Positions 41,241-50,843 of a DNA stretch of 64,000 bases are shown here, one piece after another; the first letter of the stretch is position 1; each line of letters starts with the position of its first letter. The translations under genes were made by a program, and so were the position numbers. The notes below the pieces were generated by a model. That model was given only the letters and a program-made list of their open reading frames with translations, was not told where the DNA came from and searched no databases. Source of the DNA: Haloimpatiens lingqiaonensis (GTDB taxonomy: Bacteria; Bacillota; Clostridia; Clostridiales; Clostridiaceae); assembly GCF_044502415.1 (NCBI RefSeq), contig NZ_CP172402.1; one strand, written 5' to 3'.

Positions 41241-41316
41241 GATCTACTAGCTCAGTCGGTAGAGCACATGACTTTTAATCATGGTGTCCGGGGTTCGATT
41301 CCCCGGTAGATCACCA
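41241..41316 (+). tRNA. tRNA-Lys (TTT)
   Basis: Acceptor GATCTAC/GTAGATC, anticodon TTT in the loop CTTTTAA, encoded CCA. Follows 5S by 8 bp. Confidence 0.97.
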
Positions 41317-41319
41317 AGA

Positions 41320-41350
41320 AACGTATCTCAGTTAGAGATACGTTTTTTTT
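41320..41350 (+). terminator. Terminator of the second rRNA operon
   Basis: AAACGTATCTC / GAGATACGTTT stem followed by eight T. Confidence 0.93.
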
Positions 41351-41677
41351 AATTGAATATATATAATCAATTGTTTTAGTAATGATATTATACAACCTAT
41401 ATTTTAATTAAGCATCGTCAGCCAAACGTAAGCAAGTATAGAAAAAGTTAAACTATGCAAGATTAAATTAAAGGAAACTTAAGTATTAATATTTTAAACT
41501 GCCATATTAAAAAATTTAGATATATATGTTAAAATATAATTTAAATATGGCTTGGATATAAAAAAGTGAGGATATTAATTAAAATTAAATTTTTGCAGTT
41601 ATTATTTTATTAGTAATTACCTGTAGTATACAGATATTTTAGCTACTTTATATTTAAATGCAAAGGAAGTGACAGTG
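41351..41677 (+). other. Gap upstream of the MscS gene
   Basis: About 327 bp of AT-rich DNA without ORF or repeat that I can support. It must hold the promoter of the channel gene. Confidence 0.5.
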
Positions 41678-42820
41678 TTGAATTCTATTCTATCAATAAG
41701 TGTATTTATTGAAAAATTTCAGGGACTTACTAAGTATTTTTCTTATGAGACTTTAAAAATAATAGGCATAGCTTTTATAATATTTTTGTTTTTTATGGCT
41801 CTTCGAAAGATATTTTCTAAGCATTTATTAAATTTAATGCTTAAAATATTTAGCAAGAAAAAGGCAGAATTAAACTCTAAGATATTTACAGCATTTCAAA
41901 AGCCTTTAAGCATGTTCTTTTTAGTTTTAGGTATATATAGTTCTATATCATATTTGAGAATGCAATTATTAGGAGATAGATATGCCACATCTCCATTTAT
42001 GCAAAAGCTTTTTAGCTCGTCAATAATTATAATTGTAGCTTGGGGACTGTATAACTTAACCTTGGGCTCATCCATATTATTTGATAAAATGGGAGAAAAA
42101 TTTGATCTTAATTTAGATAAAATATTATTTCCTTTTATGGCTAAAATAATTAGATTTTTAATTGTTGCATTTGCAACTATAATGGTTATAGAAAAATGGG
42201 GTTATGATATACAAGGATTTATTGCAGGGCTTGGACTTGGAGGTTTAGCTTTTGCACTGGCAGCTAAGGATGCCGCAGCTAATATATTTGGTGGCATAGT
42301 TATACTTATGGATAAGCCTTTTAACATAGGAGATTGGATATACACTCCTAGTGTAGAAGGGGTGGTAGAGGACATATCCTTTAGAAGCACAAGGATAAGA
42401 ACCTTTGAGCAGGGATTAGTTGTGGTTCCAAATTCTACTTTAGCCAATCAACCTATAACTAATTGGAACAGAAGAGTAAAAAGAAGGGCTAATTTTAATG
42501 TGGGAATTACCTACGATACTCCAGTAGATAAAATTAAAAAATCTGTAGAAGAAATAAGGAAAATGTTAAAAGATAATACTTGGGTTAATAGGGAGTCTTT
42601 GATAGTAAATTTTGATAAGTTTGCACCTAGCAGCTTAGATATATTTTTAAATTTTTATATAAATACAGCTGAATTAGCTAGGTACCTAGAAATAAAAGAG
42701 GATATAAATTTTAAAATTATGAGTATATTAGAGAAAAATGGTGTTTCCATAGCGTTCCCTAGTACTAGTGTGTATATAGAGGATAAAGCTAAAGGTGATA
42801 CTAAAGATAAAATGGAATAG
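41678..42820 (+). CDS. Mechanosensitive channel of small conductance (MscS) family
   Basis: A ~380-residue membrane protein with four hydrophobic segments. The pore-lining helix and the start of the cytoplasmic domain are clear: GFIAGLGLGGLAFALAAKDAAANIFGGIVILMDKPF (as two conserved blocks near residues 185-220), then GDWIY and VPNSTLANQPITNW. It releases solutes upon hypo-osmotic shock. The start is uncertain: AAAGGAAG is best spaced for TTG 41678, with GTG 41675 and 41669 also open. Confidence 0.92.
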   Translation: MNSILSISVFIEKFQGLTKYFSYETLKIIGIAFIIFLFFMALRKIFSKHLLNLMLKIFSKKKAELNSKIFTAFQKPLSMFFLVLGIYSSISYLRMQLLGDRYATSPFMQKLFSSSIIIIVAWGLYNLTLGSSILFDKMGEKFDLNLDKILFPFMAKIIRFLIVAFATIMVIEKWGYDIQGFIAGLGLGGLAFALAAKDAAANIFGGIVILMDKPFNIGDWIYTPSVEGVVEDISFRSTRIRTFEQGLVVVPNSTLANQPITNWNRRVKRRANFNVGITYDTPVDKIKKSVEEIRKMLKDNTWVNRESLIVNFDKFAPSSLDIFLNFYINTAELARYLEIKEDINFKIMSILEKNGVSIAFPSTSVYIEDKAKGDTKDKME

Positions 42821-42867
42821 CAGCATTTACATGGAGTTAATTCCGTAAATTTAATATTTGTATAAAT

Positions 42868-42923
42868 TAAAGTCGTGTATTAATATAAGGAAAAAGTACT
42901 TATGTTAATACACGACTTTGTTT
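42868..42923 (+). terminator. Terminator after mscS
   Basis: AAAGTCGTGTATTAATATAAG pairs with CTTATGTTAATACACGACTTT, then a T-rich tail. Confidence 0.92.
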
Positions 42924-43048
42924 TTACCAAAACCTCAAACCTTTTCTAAATTAATAAAGGAAATAGAAATGCAGTGTAGAAATATGAAAAGTAAGGTTTT
43001 TTATAAAATTGCAGAGTTTAATTATAGACTAAAGAAGGAGGGGTAATT

Positions 43049-44089
43049 ATGAAGGAAATAGATTTACTAAGGAATCTTTGCACTTCTCATGGGCCAAGTG
43101 GAAGAGAAAATTGGATTCATGGAGAAATAAAAGAAGCCTTCAAGGAATATGGACAAGTAAAGGAAGGTAATTTAAACAATCTGTATATACATAAAAAAGG
43201 TAAAGGCAACAAAAGCATTATGCTTATGGGACATGCAGATGAGGTATTTTTAAATATAACAGAGATATGTGAAAGAGGCTTTTTAAAATTTAAGCCACTA
43301 GGAATAGATCCTAAGACTTTAGTTTCTCAAGAAGTTATAATTCATGGAAAGGAAACTATAGAGGGAGTTATAGGTATAAAACCACCTCATCTTATGAATG
43401 AAGAAGAGCGAGTAAATGCAGTGGAGGCAGATAAGCTTCTTATTGATACAGGATATTCCACTGAAAAGTTAAAGGAAATTGTGAAAATAGGTGATTTCGT
43501 AACTTTAAAAAGAGATTTTTATGAGCTTTTAAATAATAATGTAAGCTGCAAGGCTATAGATGACAGAGCTGCTATTGTAGCTATGTATTCTTGCGCTAAA
43601 GAACTTTCTAATGTAAATCATGATTTAGATGTTTACTTTGTATGCTCCTGCCAAGAAGAGGTAGGTCATAGGGGAGCTAAAATGTCCAGTTATGATATAC
43701 ACCCAGACATGGCTATAGCCATAGATGTAACTTTTGACAATGGTCCTATGGGAATTAAAGAAAAGGAAGGAACATTAGGGGATGGACCTTGTATATGTAT
43801 AGGACCTAATATTCATCCTAAGTTTAGACAGAGAATAATGGATACGGCTGATAAATATAAAATACCATATAGCGTTGAAGTAGAGCCAGGTAGTACAGGT
43901 ACAGATGCTTGGGATATCCAAGTAACTAGAGGGGGAATACCTACACTTTTAATATCTATTCCAGAAAAGTACATGCATACTTCAGTGGAGGTAGCTAATA
44001 TGGAAGACATTAAGAATACAGGAAAGCTAATAGCTAAGTTTATAGAAGAAATAAAAGAGGAAGAAGTGGAGGGATTGCTATGCTTATAA
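43049..44089 (+). CDS. M42 family metallopeptidase (first of three)
   Basis: A 346-residue aminopeptidase of the M42 (TET/glutamyl aminopeptidase, 'endoglucanase M') family. Active-site blocks are complete: GHADEVF, KAIDDRAA with the bridging Asp, CQEEVGHRGA with the catalytic Glu, AIDVT, and KYMHTSVE with the C-terminal His. A long insertion (residues ~95-165) is the PDZ-like dimerisation domain. Members form 12-subunit cytosolic particles that trim peptides. Overlaps the next gene by 10 bp (translational coupling). Confidence 0.92.
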   Translation: MKEIDLLRNLCTSHGPSGRENWIHGEIKEAFKEYGQVKEGNLNNLYIHKKGKGNKSIMLMGHADEVFLNITEICERGFLKFKPLGIDPKTLVSQEVIIHGKETIEGVIGIKPPHLMNEEERVNAVEADKLLIDTGYSTEKLKEIVKIGDFVTLKRDFYELLNNNVSCKAIDDRAAIVAMYSCAKELSNVNHDLDVYFVCSCQEEVGHRGAKMSSYDIHPDMAIAIDVTFDNGPMGIKEKEGTLGDGPCICIGPNIHPKFRQRIMDTADKYKIPYSVEVEPGSTGTDAWDIQVTRGGIPTLLISIPEKYMHTSVEVANMEDIKNTGKLIAKFIEEIKEEEVEGLLCL

Positions 44090-45078
44090 AAAAATTGTGT
44101 AATGCAGTAGGCCCTTCAGGTTATGAAGGAGAAGTTAGAAATATTATTAAAGAAGAAATAAAAAATTATGTAGATGATATTAAAGTTGATAATATGGGAA
44201 ATATAATTGCTCATAAAAAGGGCAATGGGCCTAAAGTTGTAGTAGATGCTCACATGGACGAAGTGGGATTTATAATAACTGGATATAATGATGATGGAAC
44301 TTTAAGATTTGGAGCACTTGGAGGTATAAATCCTAAGATAATACCTTCTAAAGTGGTACTTATAGGAGATAAAAAGCTTCCTGGAGTTATAGGTCTTAAG
44401 CCAATACATCTTCAAAATAAAGATGAAAGAAAAAAACCGGTGCCTTATGACAAGTGCTGCATAGATATAGGTTCAAATTCCAAGGAAGAAACTAAAAAAG
44501 TAGTAAAGCTAGGAGAGTATGCTATATTCGACACTAAGTTTTCAAAATTTGGTGAAGGACTTGTAAAGGGAAGAGCCTTTGACGATAGAATGGGTTGTGC
44601 AGTGCTTATAGAAATATTAAAGGAAAATTACAATTGTGACCTTTATGGAGTATTTAATGTTCAAGAAGAGGTTGGAGACAGGGGAGCATATGTTTCAGCT
44701 TACAATATTCAGCCGGATATAGGTATAGCCTTAGAGGGAACTATTTGTGCGGATATGCCAGGAGTTCCAAAGTATTTAATGGCTACAGAAATAGGAAAAG
44801 GACCTGCTATTTCCATAATGGATAGGACTAGTATATTTAACAATGAAATAACTGATGCCATTATAAAAGTTGCTGAGGAAAAGGGTATATCACATCAAAG
44901 AAGAAGAGCTATAGCTGGAGGTAATGATGCAGGTGCTATTCATACTGTAGGAGACGGAGCAAAGGTTGCTACAGTGTCAGTACCTTGTAGATATATTCAC
45001 TCTTCTGTATCCGTAGCAAGCTTAGATGATTACGAAAATACAGTAAAGTTAATGAAGGAATATCTAAAGACTTTATAA
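44080..45078 (+). CDS. M42 family metallopeptidase (second of three)
   Basis: A 332-residue M42 aminopeptidase with all ligands: DAHMDEVGF, RAFDDRMGC, VQEEVGDRGA, ALEGTI (Glu in place of Asp as fifth ligand, a known variant) and RYIHSSVSV. It overlaps the first gene, so the two are made together and may form mixed particles with different specificity. Start ATG at 44080 with GGAGGGATTG upstream. Confidence 0.93.
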   Translation: MLIKKLCNAVGPSGYEGEVRNIIKEEIKNYVDDIKVDNMGNIIAHKKGNGPKVVVDAHMDEVGFIITGYNDDGTLRFGALGGINPKIIPSKVVLIGDKKLPGVIGLKPIHLQNKDERKKPVPYDKCCIDIGSNSKEETKKVVKLGEYAIFDTKFSKFGEGLVKGRAFDDRMGCAVLIEILKENYNCDLYGVFNVQEEVGDRGAYVSAYNIQPDIGIALEGTICADMPGVPKYLMATEIGKGPAISIMDRTSIFNNEITDAIIKVAEEKGISHQRRRAIAGGNDAGAIHTVGDGAKVATVSVPCRYIHSSVSVASLDDYENTVKLMKEYLKTL

Positions 45079-45398
45079 TAATTTGTGGATAAATGCAGAA
45101 AAATATTTTATATTGTGGATAAGGTATATCTATTATATTATTGATATTTATGACAAAGTGTTTAAGTTATATCTATTTTATTATTGCTGTCCATGACAAA
45201 GATTTAAGTAATACATCTATAAATGGTGACTAGTGATTTATGAATTATATAGAAATTTAATAAACATGAAGAAGTCAGTGAATATTAATAATCTAAAAAT
45301 GTTAATGAATTAAGGAATTTTAAGAACTGCAAAAATATAGGGAAAGGAAGTGAATTTTTAGTAGGAGATGTAATAAACCTTCTTACTAAATAAAATAT
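45079..45398 (+). other. Gap between second and third M42 genes
   Basis: 320 bp, AT-rich, with two GTGGATAA repeats (45083, 45116) and ATATCTATT(T/A)TATTATTG repeats. A GGAAAGGAAG site at ~45341 is followed only by a few-codon ORF, and the real M42 start at 45399 lacks a good ribosome binding site. Confidence 0.55.
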
Positions 45399-46352
45399 AT
45401 GGAAAAACTTTTAAATAAATTAATAGGTGCTTTTGGTGTTGCAGGGCAAGAAAAGGAAGTAAGAGAAATAATAAAAGACGAGCTTAAAGATGTAAATTGT
45501 GAAATGAAAGAAGATAAGATAGGAAACTTAATTGTAAAAATGGGACAAGGTTCAGAAAAAGTCATGATATGTACACATATGGACGTAGCTGGATTTATGA
45601 CTACTTTTGTAGAAGATGATGGGTTTGTAAGAGTAGGAACTGTTGGAAATACAGACTATAAAAATTCACTAGGACGAATGATTACATTCCAAAGTGGAGC
45701 CAAGGGAAGATTATGCGCTTCTAAGGAAAATCCAGAAGAAAGAGATATATATGTAGATGTATTTACAAGTAGTAGAGAAGAAACGCTAAAAGGGGTAAAA
45801 GAGGGAGATGTAGCTTGCTTTACAGGCCATGTAACAGAGATAAATGGAAAAGTTACTGGACCAAATCTTCACAGAACAGGATGCTACGTACTTATTGAGG
45901 CAATAAAGGCAGCTAAAAATTTAAATAAGGAATACTATTTTGTATTTTCTACCCAAAAGGAATTAGAGGGAAGAGGAGCAAGAGCTGCAGCTTATGCCAT
46001 AGAGCCAGATTATTGTGTAGTTTTAGATTGCATGAAGGCTGATGATGTTAAAGGCGAAGATGGAAGAATTAAACTTTCACATGGCCCTGTAATAAGTATA
46101 ATGGATGCCAGCTTAATAATAGACGCTGGAGTTAAAACTTTACTAGATGAATCAGCAGAAAAAGCTTCTGTAAAAGTTCAATACGGAATTACTAGAGAAA
46201 ATACTGACGGAGGAAAGATACACAAAGAAGTTGGCGGCATAAGAACAGGAGTTGTATCAATACCTTTAAGATATAAATATTCTTCATCAGAAGTTATGGA
46301 TGTTAAGGATATTGAAGATACTATAAAAGTAGTAAGTGGAATACTAAACTAA
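45399..46352 (+). CDS. M42-like protein lacking catalytic residues (third of three)
   Basis: A 317-residue M42 homologue by length and overall layout (FGVAGQEKEVREIIKDEL start; TQKELEGRGARAAAYAIEPDY; end of domain). Key residues are changed: the bridging DDR is LHR, the catalytic QEEVG reads QKELEG, and the C-terminal metal His (IHSS/MHTS) is YKYSS. Only the first His (THMDVAGF) is kept. It is probably a non-catalytic subunit or has another activity. The usual start region lacks a strong ribosome binding site. Confidence 0.82.
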   Translation: MEKLLNKLIGAFGVAGQEKEVREIIKDELKDVNCEMKEDKIGNLIVKMGQGSEKVMICTHMDVAGFMTTFVEDDGFVRVGTVGNTDYKNSLGRMITFQSGAKGRLCASKENPEERDIYVDVFTSSREETLKGVKEGDVACFTGHVTEINGKVTGPNLHRTGCYVLIEAIKAAKNLNKEYYFVFSTQKELEGRGARAAAYAIEPDYCVVLDCMKADDVKGEDGRIKLSHGPVISIMDASLIIDAGVKTLLDESAEKASVKVQYGITRENTDGGKIHKEVGGIRTGVVSIPLRYKYSSSEVMDVKDIEDTIKVVSGILN

Positions 46353-46540
46353 GAATTTAAGATTAGGATTTAAAACTCAAATATACATTGAAAATTAAAG
46401 ATGAGGTATAAAATTTATAATTTAAAGCTCAAAATTATAAATAGATAATTGATAAATCTAAATTAACAATCCAAAATTCAATAGTGAAGAATCAATAATT
46501 TAAAATCAAGGATAAAGAATATAAGAGTGGGGAATTGATA

Positions 46541-46799
46541 ATGAAAAATTTAGATTTAGGCAAGATGCCTACAGAAAAAGAAGCTATTAATTCAATTCTG
46601 CGATGCCTTAGCATTGCCAGATGGATGTTGTCTTATGGAAAAAAGGCTTATAGATGTAGCACTTCGTCATGGCTTAAATGATTATATAATTCCAAAGTGG
46701 AAGGCTATTTTTAGCATAAAGGATCACTTTGAAAATCTCATGGGTAAATCCGTATATTCTGTATTACCTGGAGTTGTGGAGAATACATTTAAATTTTAG
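46541..46799 (+). pseudogene. Remnant of an HD-domain phosphohydrolase-like gene
   Basis: Start MKNLDLGKMPTEKEAINSIL is family-like and has a GTGGGG site. The frame then jumps to DALALPDGCCLMEKRLIDVALRHG..PGVVENTFKF, the C-terminal end of the same kind of protein. The HD-bearing middle (~100 codons) is missing, and the two parts are in different frames. A deletion explains both. Confidence 0.7.
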
Positions 46800-47302
46800 A
46801 TTTTCATTATTAGTGTAGCATCTAAAATTAAAAATTTAATATTAAAAATAAAAAGTATGGGTAAATTAAGTGCCCATACTTTTTTTAACTAATAATTTTC
46901 ATATTTATAGTATTTTTAAGTAATAATTTTGTTGTTACAAATTCTAAATGTATATAAAGATATTATGATTAATGGTAAATGTAGAACTCACATTAACCAC
47001 ATTTCAGAATTTAAAATAAACCATACTACCATATTGGTTATTCCAAAAATGATGCCTATATATAAAGTTATTATTATATTATTGAAAAATATGTTAATTT
47101 AAATATGAATAGCACTATTAAAAAAGTAATTTGATATAATATATATATTAAACATATATTAGTTTTATGTTTTAAGGTATTGGTTAATGTATTTAATAGA
47201 CGCACCAGGGTAGAATTTTAAATATAGTATAATTTTAGCTGTTTAATAAAGGAATAATTCGTATAAATATAGAAAAATATTTTTAGAAAGTTGGTGAGTT
47301 AA
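46800..47302 (+). other. Long gap with a terminator
   Basis: About 500 bp without ORF. A perfect hairpin terminator lies at 46851-46888 (AAAGTATGGG / CCCATACTTT with T-run). The remainder is AT-rich. It probably contains the promoter of the MNT-HEPN operon. Confidence 0.6.
46851..46888 (+). terminator. Terminator after the HD-gene remnant
   Basis: AAAAGTATGGG and CCCATACTTTTTTT around an 11-base loop. Confidence 0.9.
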
Positions 47303-47671
47303 ATGAATGAAAAAATTATAATAGAAAAAGAAGTAAATAAATATAATGTAGACGCTGTGGGTATATTTGGTAGTAGGGCACGAGGGGATTACAACGAATA
47401 TTCGGATTATGACATATTTGTAATAGGAAATTTAACATTAGAAGAAGAATTAGAACTTGAAGAAAATTTAAAAAATAAATTAAACTGTGAAGTGGATTTA
47501 GTAAAGATAACAAAGGATACAAATAGAATATTATTAAAAAATATTGCAAATGAAGCTATGGTTATTTATAGTAGAAACGATGCTTATGAGAAATTTTATA
47601 GTTTTATTGAAAACTTTTTTAGAGAGAACAGTGATTTCATTCGTTTGAGGGAGCGTGATTTGTTTGATTAA
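47303..47671 (+). CDS. MNT-type nucleotidyltransferase antitoxin (MntA-like)
   Basis: A 122-residue minimal nucleotidyltransferase. The active-site motif is GIFGSRARGDYNEYSDYDIFV near residue 20 (GSRARG, then D-x-D), with a third carboxylate near residue 70 (CEVDLVKI). In the MntA/HepT systems this enzyme adds AMP to the toxin's Tyr and so silences it. It is translationally coupled to the next gene (8-bp overlap). Confidence 0.88.
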   Translation: MNEKIIIEKEVNKYNVDAVGIFGSRARGDYNEYSDYDIFVIGNLTLEEELELEENLKNKLNCEVDLVKITKDTNRILLKNIANEAMVIYSRNDAYEKFYSFIENFFRENSDFIRLRERDLFD

Positions 47672-48092
47672 TAGGGATAGAATTTTAAAATTAGTGGGAG
47701 ATTTTAATGAATTAGAAACTGATATTAGAGAATGTATAAAAGCCATAGAAGGATGTACGGATGAAAAATTAAAAAAGATGTTATATCACAGTGTGAGGGC
47801 TTACTTTTTGGACTTCCATATATTGTGTGAGGATTATATATCTATAAACTTAAAAAAAATAAACAAGTTTAAAATTGATATGTCGGCAATAGAGGGAATG
47901 GAAGTTCTTAAAAATTCAAATAAAGTAACAGAGGATTTTTTTAGATTTTACACTATATCTAGAAGATTACGAAATAGATTAGCACATAGATATAAAATGC
48001 CTACAGATGAAGAACTTTTTGAAAGTTTAAAAACTAATTTAAAATATTTTAGCGAATTAAGGGAAAGTATTAGAGGAGTATATTATGGATAA
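47664..48092 (+). CDS. HEPN-domain toxin (HepT-like)
   Basis: A 142-residue all-helical HEPN protein. The catalytic RX4HXY motif is present as RNRLAHRY near residue 105, with the Arg and His of an RNase and the Tyr that MntA enzymes modify. A GAGGGAG site fits TTG 47664 better than GTG 47655. It overlaps the antitoxin gene by 8 bp and the next gene by 8 bp. Predicted to cleave RNA when not silenced. Confidence 0.87.
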   Translation: MINRDRILKLVGDFNELETDIRECIKAIEGCTDEKLKKMLYHSVRAYFLDFHILCEDYISINLKKINKFKIDMSAIEGMEVLKNSNKVTEDFFRFYTISRRLRNRLAHRYKMPTDEELFESLKTNLKYFSELRESIRGVYYG

Positions 48093-48765
48093 AAAATATA
48101 AATACATACTCATAAGTTCAGTAATAGCCTGCTTTTTTATGTATTATGTAGAGCAGGTAATTAAGGTAGATTATTTAACCAAGACAATTGCAAAAATAAT
48201 AGTATTTACGTTTATACCATATATTTACATGAAGTTATATAAAAAATCAAATATAATCACGTCTTTAAGATGTAAAGAGACAAATAAAAACAATATTAAA
48301 ATAGGTATTATACTGGGGAGCATAAGCTTTATAGTAATTTTAGTTGCTTATTTTATATTAAAAGATGTGATTAATCTACAGAGCATTTCTCAGGAATTAC
48401 AAAACAAATCTAAGGTAACGCCGGTTAATTTTTTATTTGTGGCGGCCTACATAACCTTTGGAAATTCATTTTTGGAAGAATTCTTTTTTAGAGGATTTAT
48501 ATTTTTGAATTTATATGAAATTAACCATAAGAAAACTGCATATGTTTTTTCAGCATTACTTTTTGCTTTGTACCACATGGCTATTTTTAAAACTTGGTTT
48601 GATATAAAACTAATACTATTAGCGTTATTTGGGTTAATTACAATAGGATTTATATTTGATTATATAGATACAAAATCTAAGAATTTTTTCAACTCATGGA
48701 TAGTTCATATTTTAGCAGATGCAGCTATAATGTTAATTGGAATGAAAATGTTTGGTATAGTATAA
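48085..48765 (+). CDS. CPBP family intramembrane protease
   Basis: A 226-residue protein with about seven membrane segments. The motifs of glutamic intramembrane (CAAX/Abi) proteases are intact: EEFFFRG near residue 133, ALYHM near 155 and WIVHILAD near 210. Its start overlaps the stop of the HEPN gene, so the three genes form a tight operon. It may process a membrane signal or add a second abortive function to the toxin system; the link is inferred from position only. Confidence 0.88.
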   Translation: MDKKYKYILISSVIACFFMYYVEQVIKVDYLTKTIAKIIVFTFIPYIYMKLYKKSNIITSLRCKETNKNNIKIGIILGSISFIVILVAYFILKDVINLQSISQELQNKSKVTPVNFLFVAAYITFGNSFLEEFFFRGFIFLNLYEINHKKTAYVFSALLFALYHMAIFKTWFDIKLILLALFGLITIGFIFDYIDTKSKNFFNSWIVHILADAAIMLIGMKMFGIV

Positions 48766-48907
48766 TTAACTTTGGCACAGAATTTTGATAAAGTTATAAT
48801 CTTCAATTGTGATTTTATAATTGCGAGAGCTGCATAAGTAATTATATATAATCAAAGTAATAAAAGAATAAAGATACGTGCTTATTAAATAGAGAAAGGA
48901 AGATATT

Positions 48908-49339
48908 ATGTATAAATTAAAGGTTAAACTAATAGATAAAGATGCAAAAATGCCAGAGTATGCCCATGAGGGAGATGCGGGATTAGATTTATTTTCAGTA
49001 GATGAAATTGAGATATTACCTGGGGAAACAAAGCTTGTACATACAGGCATAAGCATAGAATTACCAAAGAGCACAGAAGCTCAAATAAGACCTAGAAGTG
49101 GGCTTGCGCTAAAAAATAGCATAACAGTTTTAAATACTCCAGGTACCATAGATGAAGGGTATAGAGGAGAAATTGGAGTAATATTAATAAATCATGGAAA
49201 AAATTCTTTTAAGGTTGAAAAAGGTATGAAAATAGCTCAAATGGTTATTAAACCTGTATTTTTGGTAGAAGTTGAGGAAGCTTCAAATCTATCCTCAACT
49301 GAAAGAGACAAGGGTGGATTTGGCTCTACAGGAGTATAG
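48908..49339 (+). CDS. dut: dUTP diphosphatase
   Basis: A 143-residue trimeric dUTPase that hydrolyses dUTP to dUMP. All five motifs are present: AGLDLF, PRSGLALKNSI, TIDEGYRGEI with the catalytic Asp, the IAQM segment, and the C-terminal P-loop-like RDKGGFGSTG. AAAGGAAG precedes the ATG. It is followed by birA 15 bp downstream. Confidence 0.96.
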   Translation: MYKLKVKLIDKDAKMPEYAHEGDAGLDLFSVDEIEILPGETKLVHTGISIELPKSTEAQIRPRSGLALKNSITVLNTPGTIDEGYRGEIGVILINHGKNSFKVEKGMKIAQMVIKPVFLVEVEEASNLSSTERDKGGFGSTGV

Positions 49340-49354
49340 AAGGAAGGTGACTAA

Positions 49355-50345
49355 ATGAAAGAGAAAATTCTTCATCTTTTAAAAAACTCAGGACAAGAAT
49401 TTCTTTCAGGAGAAGATATAAGTAAGGAATTTGGGGTAACTCGTGCTGCAATTTGGAAGTATATAAATAGTTTAAAGGAAGATGGGTATAGAATAGAGTC
49501 TGTGTCCAGAAAAGGATATAGGATAATAGAAGTTCCAGATAGTCTTACTGGAGAGGAAGTAGATGAATATCTACATACAAAATATATGGGAAGAAATATA
49601 GTACATTTTGAGACTATTGATTCTACAAATACCAAAGCTAAGGAGTTAGCAGCAGGGGGACAGCCAGAAGGGAACAGTTATTATATCCGAAGAGCAAACC
49701 CAAGGCAAAGGAAGATTGGGTAGAAATTGGACTTCACCTAAGAATAAGGGCATATGGATGTCCATAATTTTAAGACCAGATATAGATCCTGTTAAAGTTT
49801 GCATGGTTACTCAAGTAGCAGCGGCAGCAGCAGCTAAGGCTATAGAGGAAATAGGAATAAAAGGTTATATAAAATGGCCTAATGACATAGTTGTAGAGGG
49901 TAAAAAGGTCTGTGGAATTTTAACAGAAATGAGCGGAGAACTAGATAAGATAAACTATGTAATACTAGGAATAGGTATAAATGTGAACCTAGAAGAAAAG
50001 GATTTTCCAGAGGAGCTTAAGGATATAGCTACTTCTTTAAAGATTGAAAAAGGTAAGAGTATTAATAGAAAAGAATTAGTAGGAAAAATACTCAATAATT
50101 TTGAAAATCTTTATGAAAGCTTTGTAAAAGAAGACGATATAGAGAAGTCATTAGATATATGCAGAGAAAAATCTATATTATTAGGAAAAGAAATTCAAAT
50201 TATAGGAAGAAATGAAGTAAGAAAAGCGAAAGCAATAACCATAGATGAAGAAGGCAGACTAGTTGTAAGGTGTCAAGATGGAAAGGAAGAAAAAATTATT
50301 TCTGGAGAAGTATCCATCAGAGGAATGTATGGGTATGTGGACTAA
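49355..50345 (+). pseudogene. birA: Biotin-protein ligase / biotin repressor BirA, frameshifted
   Basis: A bifunctional BirA: a winged-helix DNA-binding domain (residues ~1-65, SGEDISKEFGVTRAAIWKYI) and a ligase domain with KWPNDIVVEGKKVCGIL and GIGINVN. The frame changes at a GGG run (49670-49672). Removing one G restores the biotin-binding segment EGTVIISEEQTQGKGRLGRNW across the junction. It is a single-base insertion in a homopolymer, either a real mutation or a sequencing error; loss would be costly unless there is a second biotin ligase. Confidence 0.88.
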
Positions 50346-50396
50346 ATAACCATATAGAAAAACTTTAGTCATGTAGGATTTAGAGGGGAGATTTAA

Positions 50397-50843
50397 ATGG
50401 CTTGGAGTATAAAAAAATTTAACCAATTAAGTACAGAAGAAATATATGAGATATTGCAAATGAGAAATGAAGTTTTTGTAGTAGAACAAAAATGTGCTTA
50501 TCAGGATTGTGATGGCAAGGATAAAAATGCATACCATTTGTTTTATACTGCTAAAGGTAAGATTATATCATATTTAAGGATTTTGGAAAAAGGAATATCT
50601 TATAAGGAAATTTCTATCGGAAGAGTTTTAACTAAAAAAGAGTATCGCAATAAAGGCTTAATAAGAGAAGGAATGCTAATGGCGATACATTTTATAGAAG
50701 AAAATTTAGGAGAGAATTCAATTAGAATCTCAGCCCAGGAATACTTAAAGGGTTTTTACAAAAGTTTAGGTTTTAAAGAAGTTTCTCAGGTTTACTTAGA
50801 GGATGATATTCCTCATATAGAGATGTTATACAGTTCTAATTAA
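50397..50843 (+). CDS. GNAT family acetyltransferase, ElaA type
   Basis: A 148-residue single-domain N-acetyltransferase. ElaA features: LQMRNEVFVVEQKCAYQDCDGKD near residue 20, SYLRIL, and the acetyl-CoA segment IGRVLTKKEYRNKGLIREGM. Substrate unknown. ATG 50397 follows GGGGAG. Lies downstream of birA. Confidence 0.87.
   Translation: MAWSIKKFNQLSTEEIYEILQMRNEVFVVEQKCAYQDCDGKDKNAYHLFYTAKGKIISYLRILEKGISYKEISIGRVLTKKEYRNKGLIREGMLMAIHFIEENLGENSIRISAQEYLKGFYKSLGFKEVSQVYLEDDIPHIEMLYSSN

Noticed and set aside
47316..47746. Minus-strand frames opposite the MNT and HEPN genes
   Set aside because: They are shadows of AT-rich coding sequence. The plus-strand genes have motifs, ribosome binding sites and overlap coupling.
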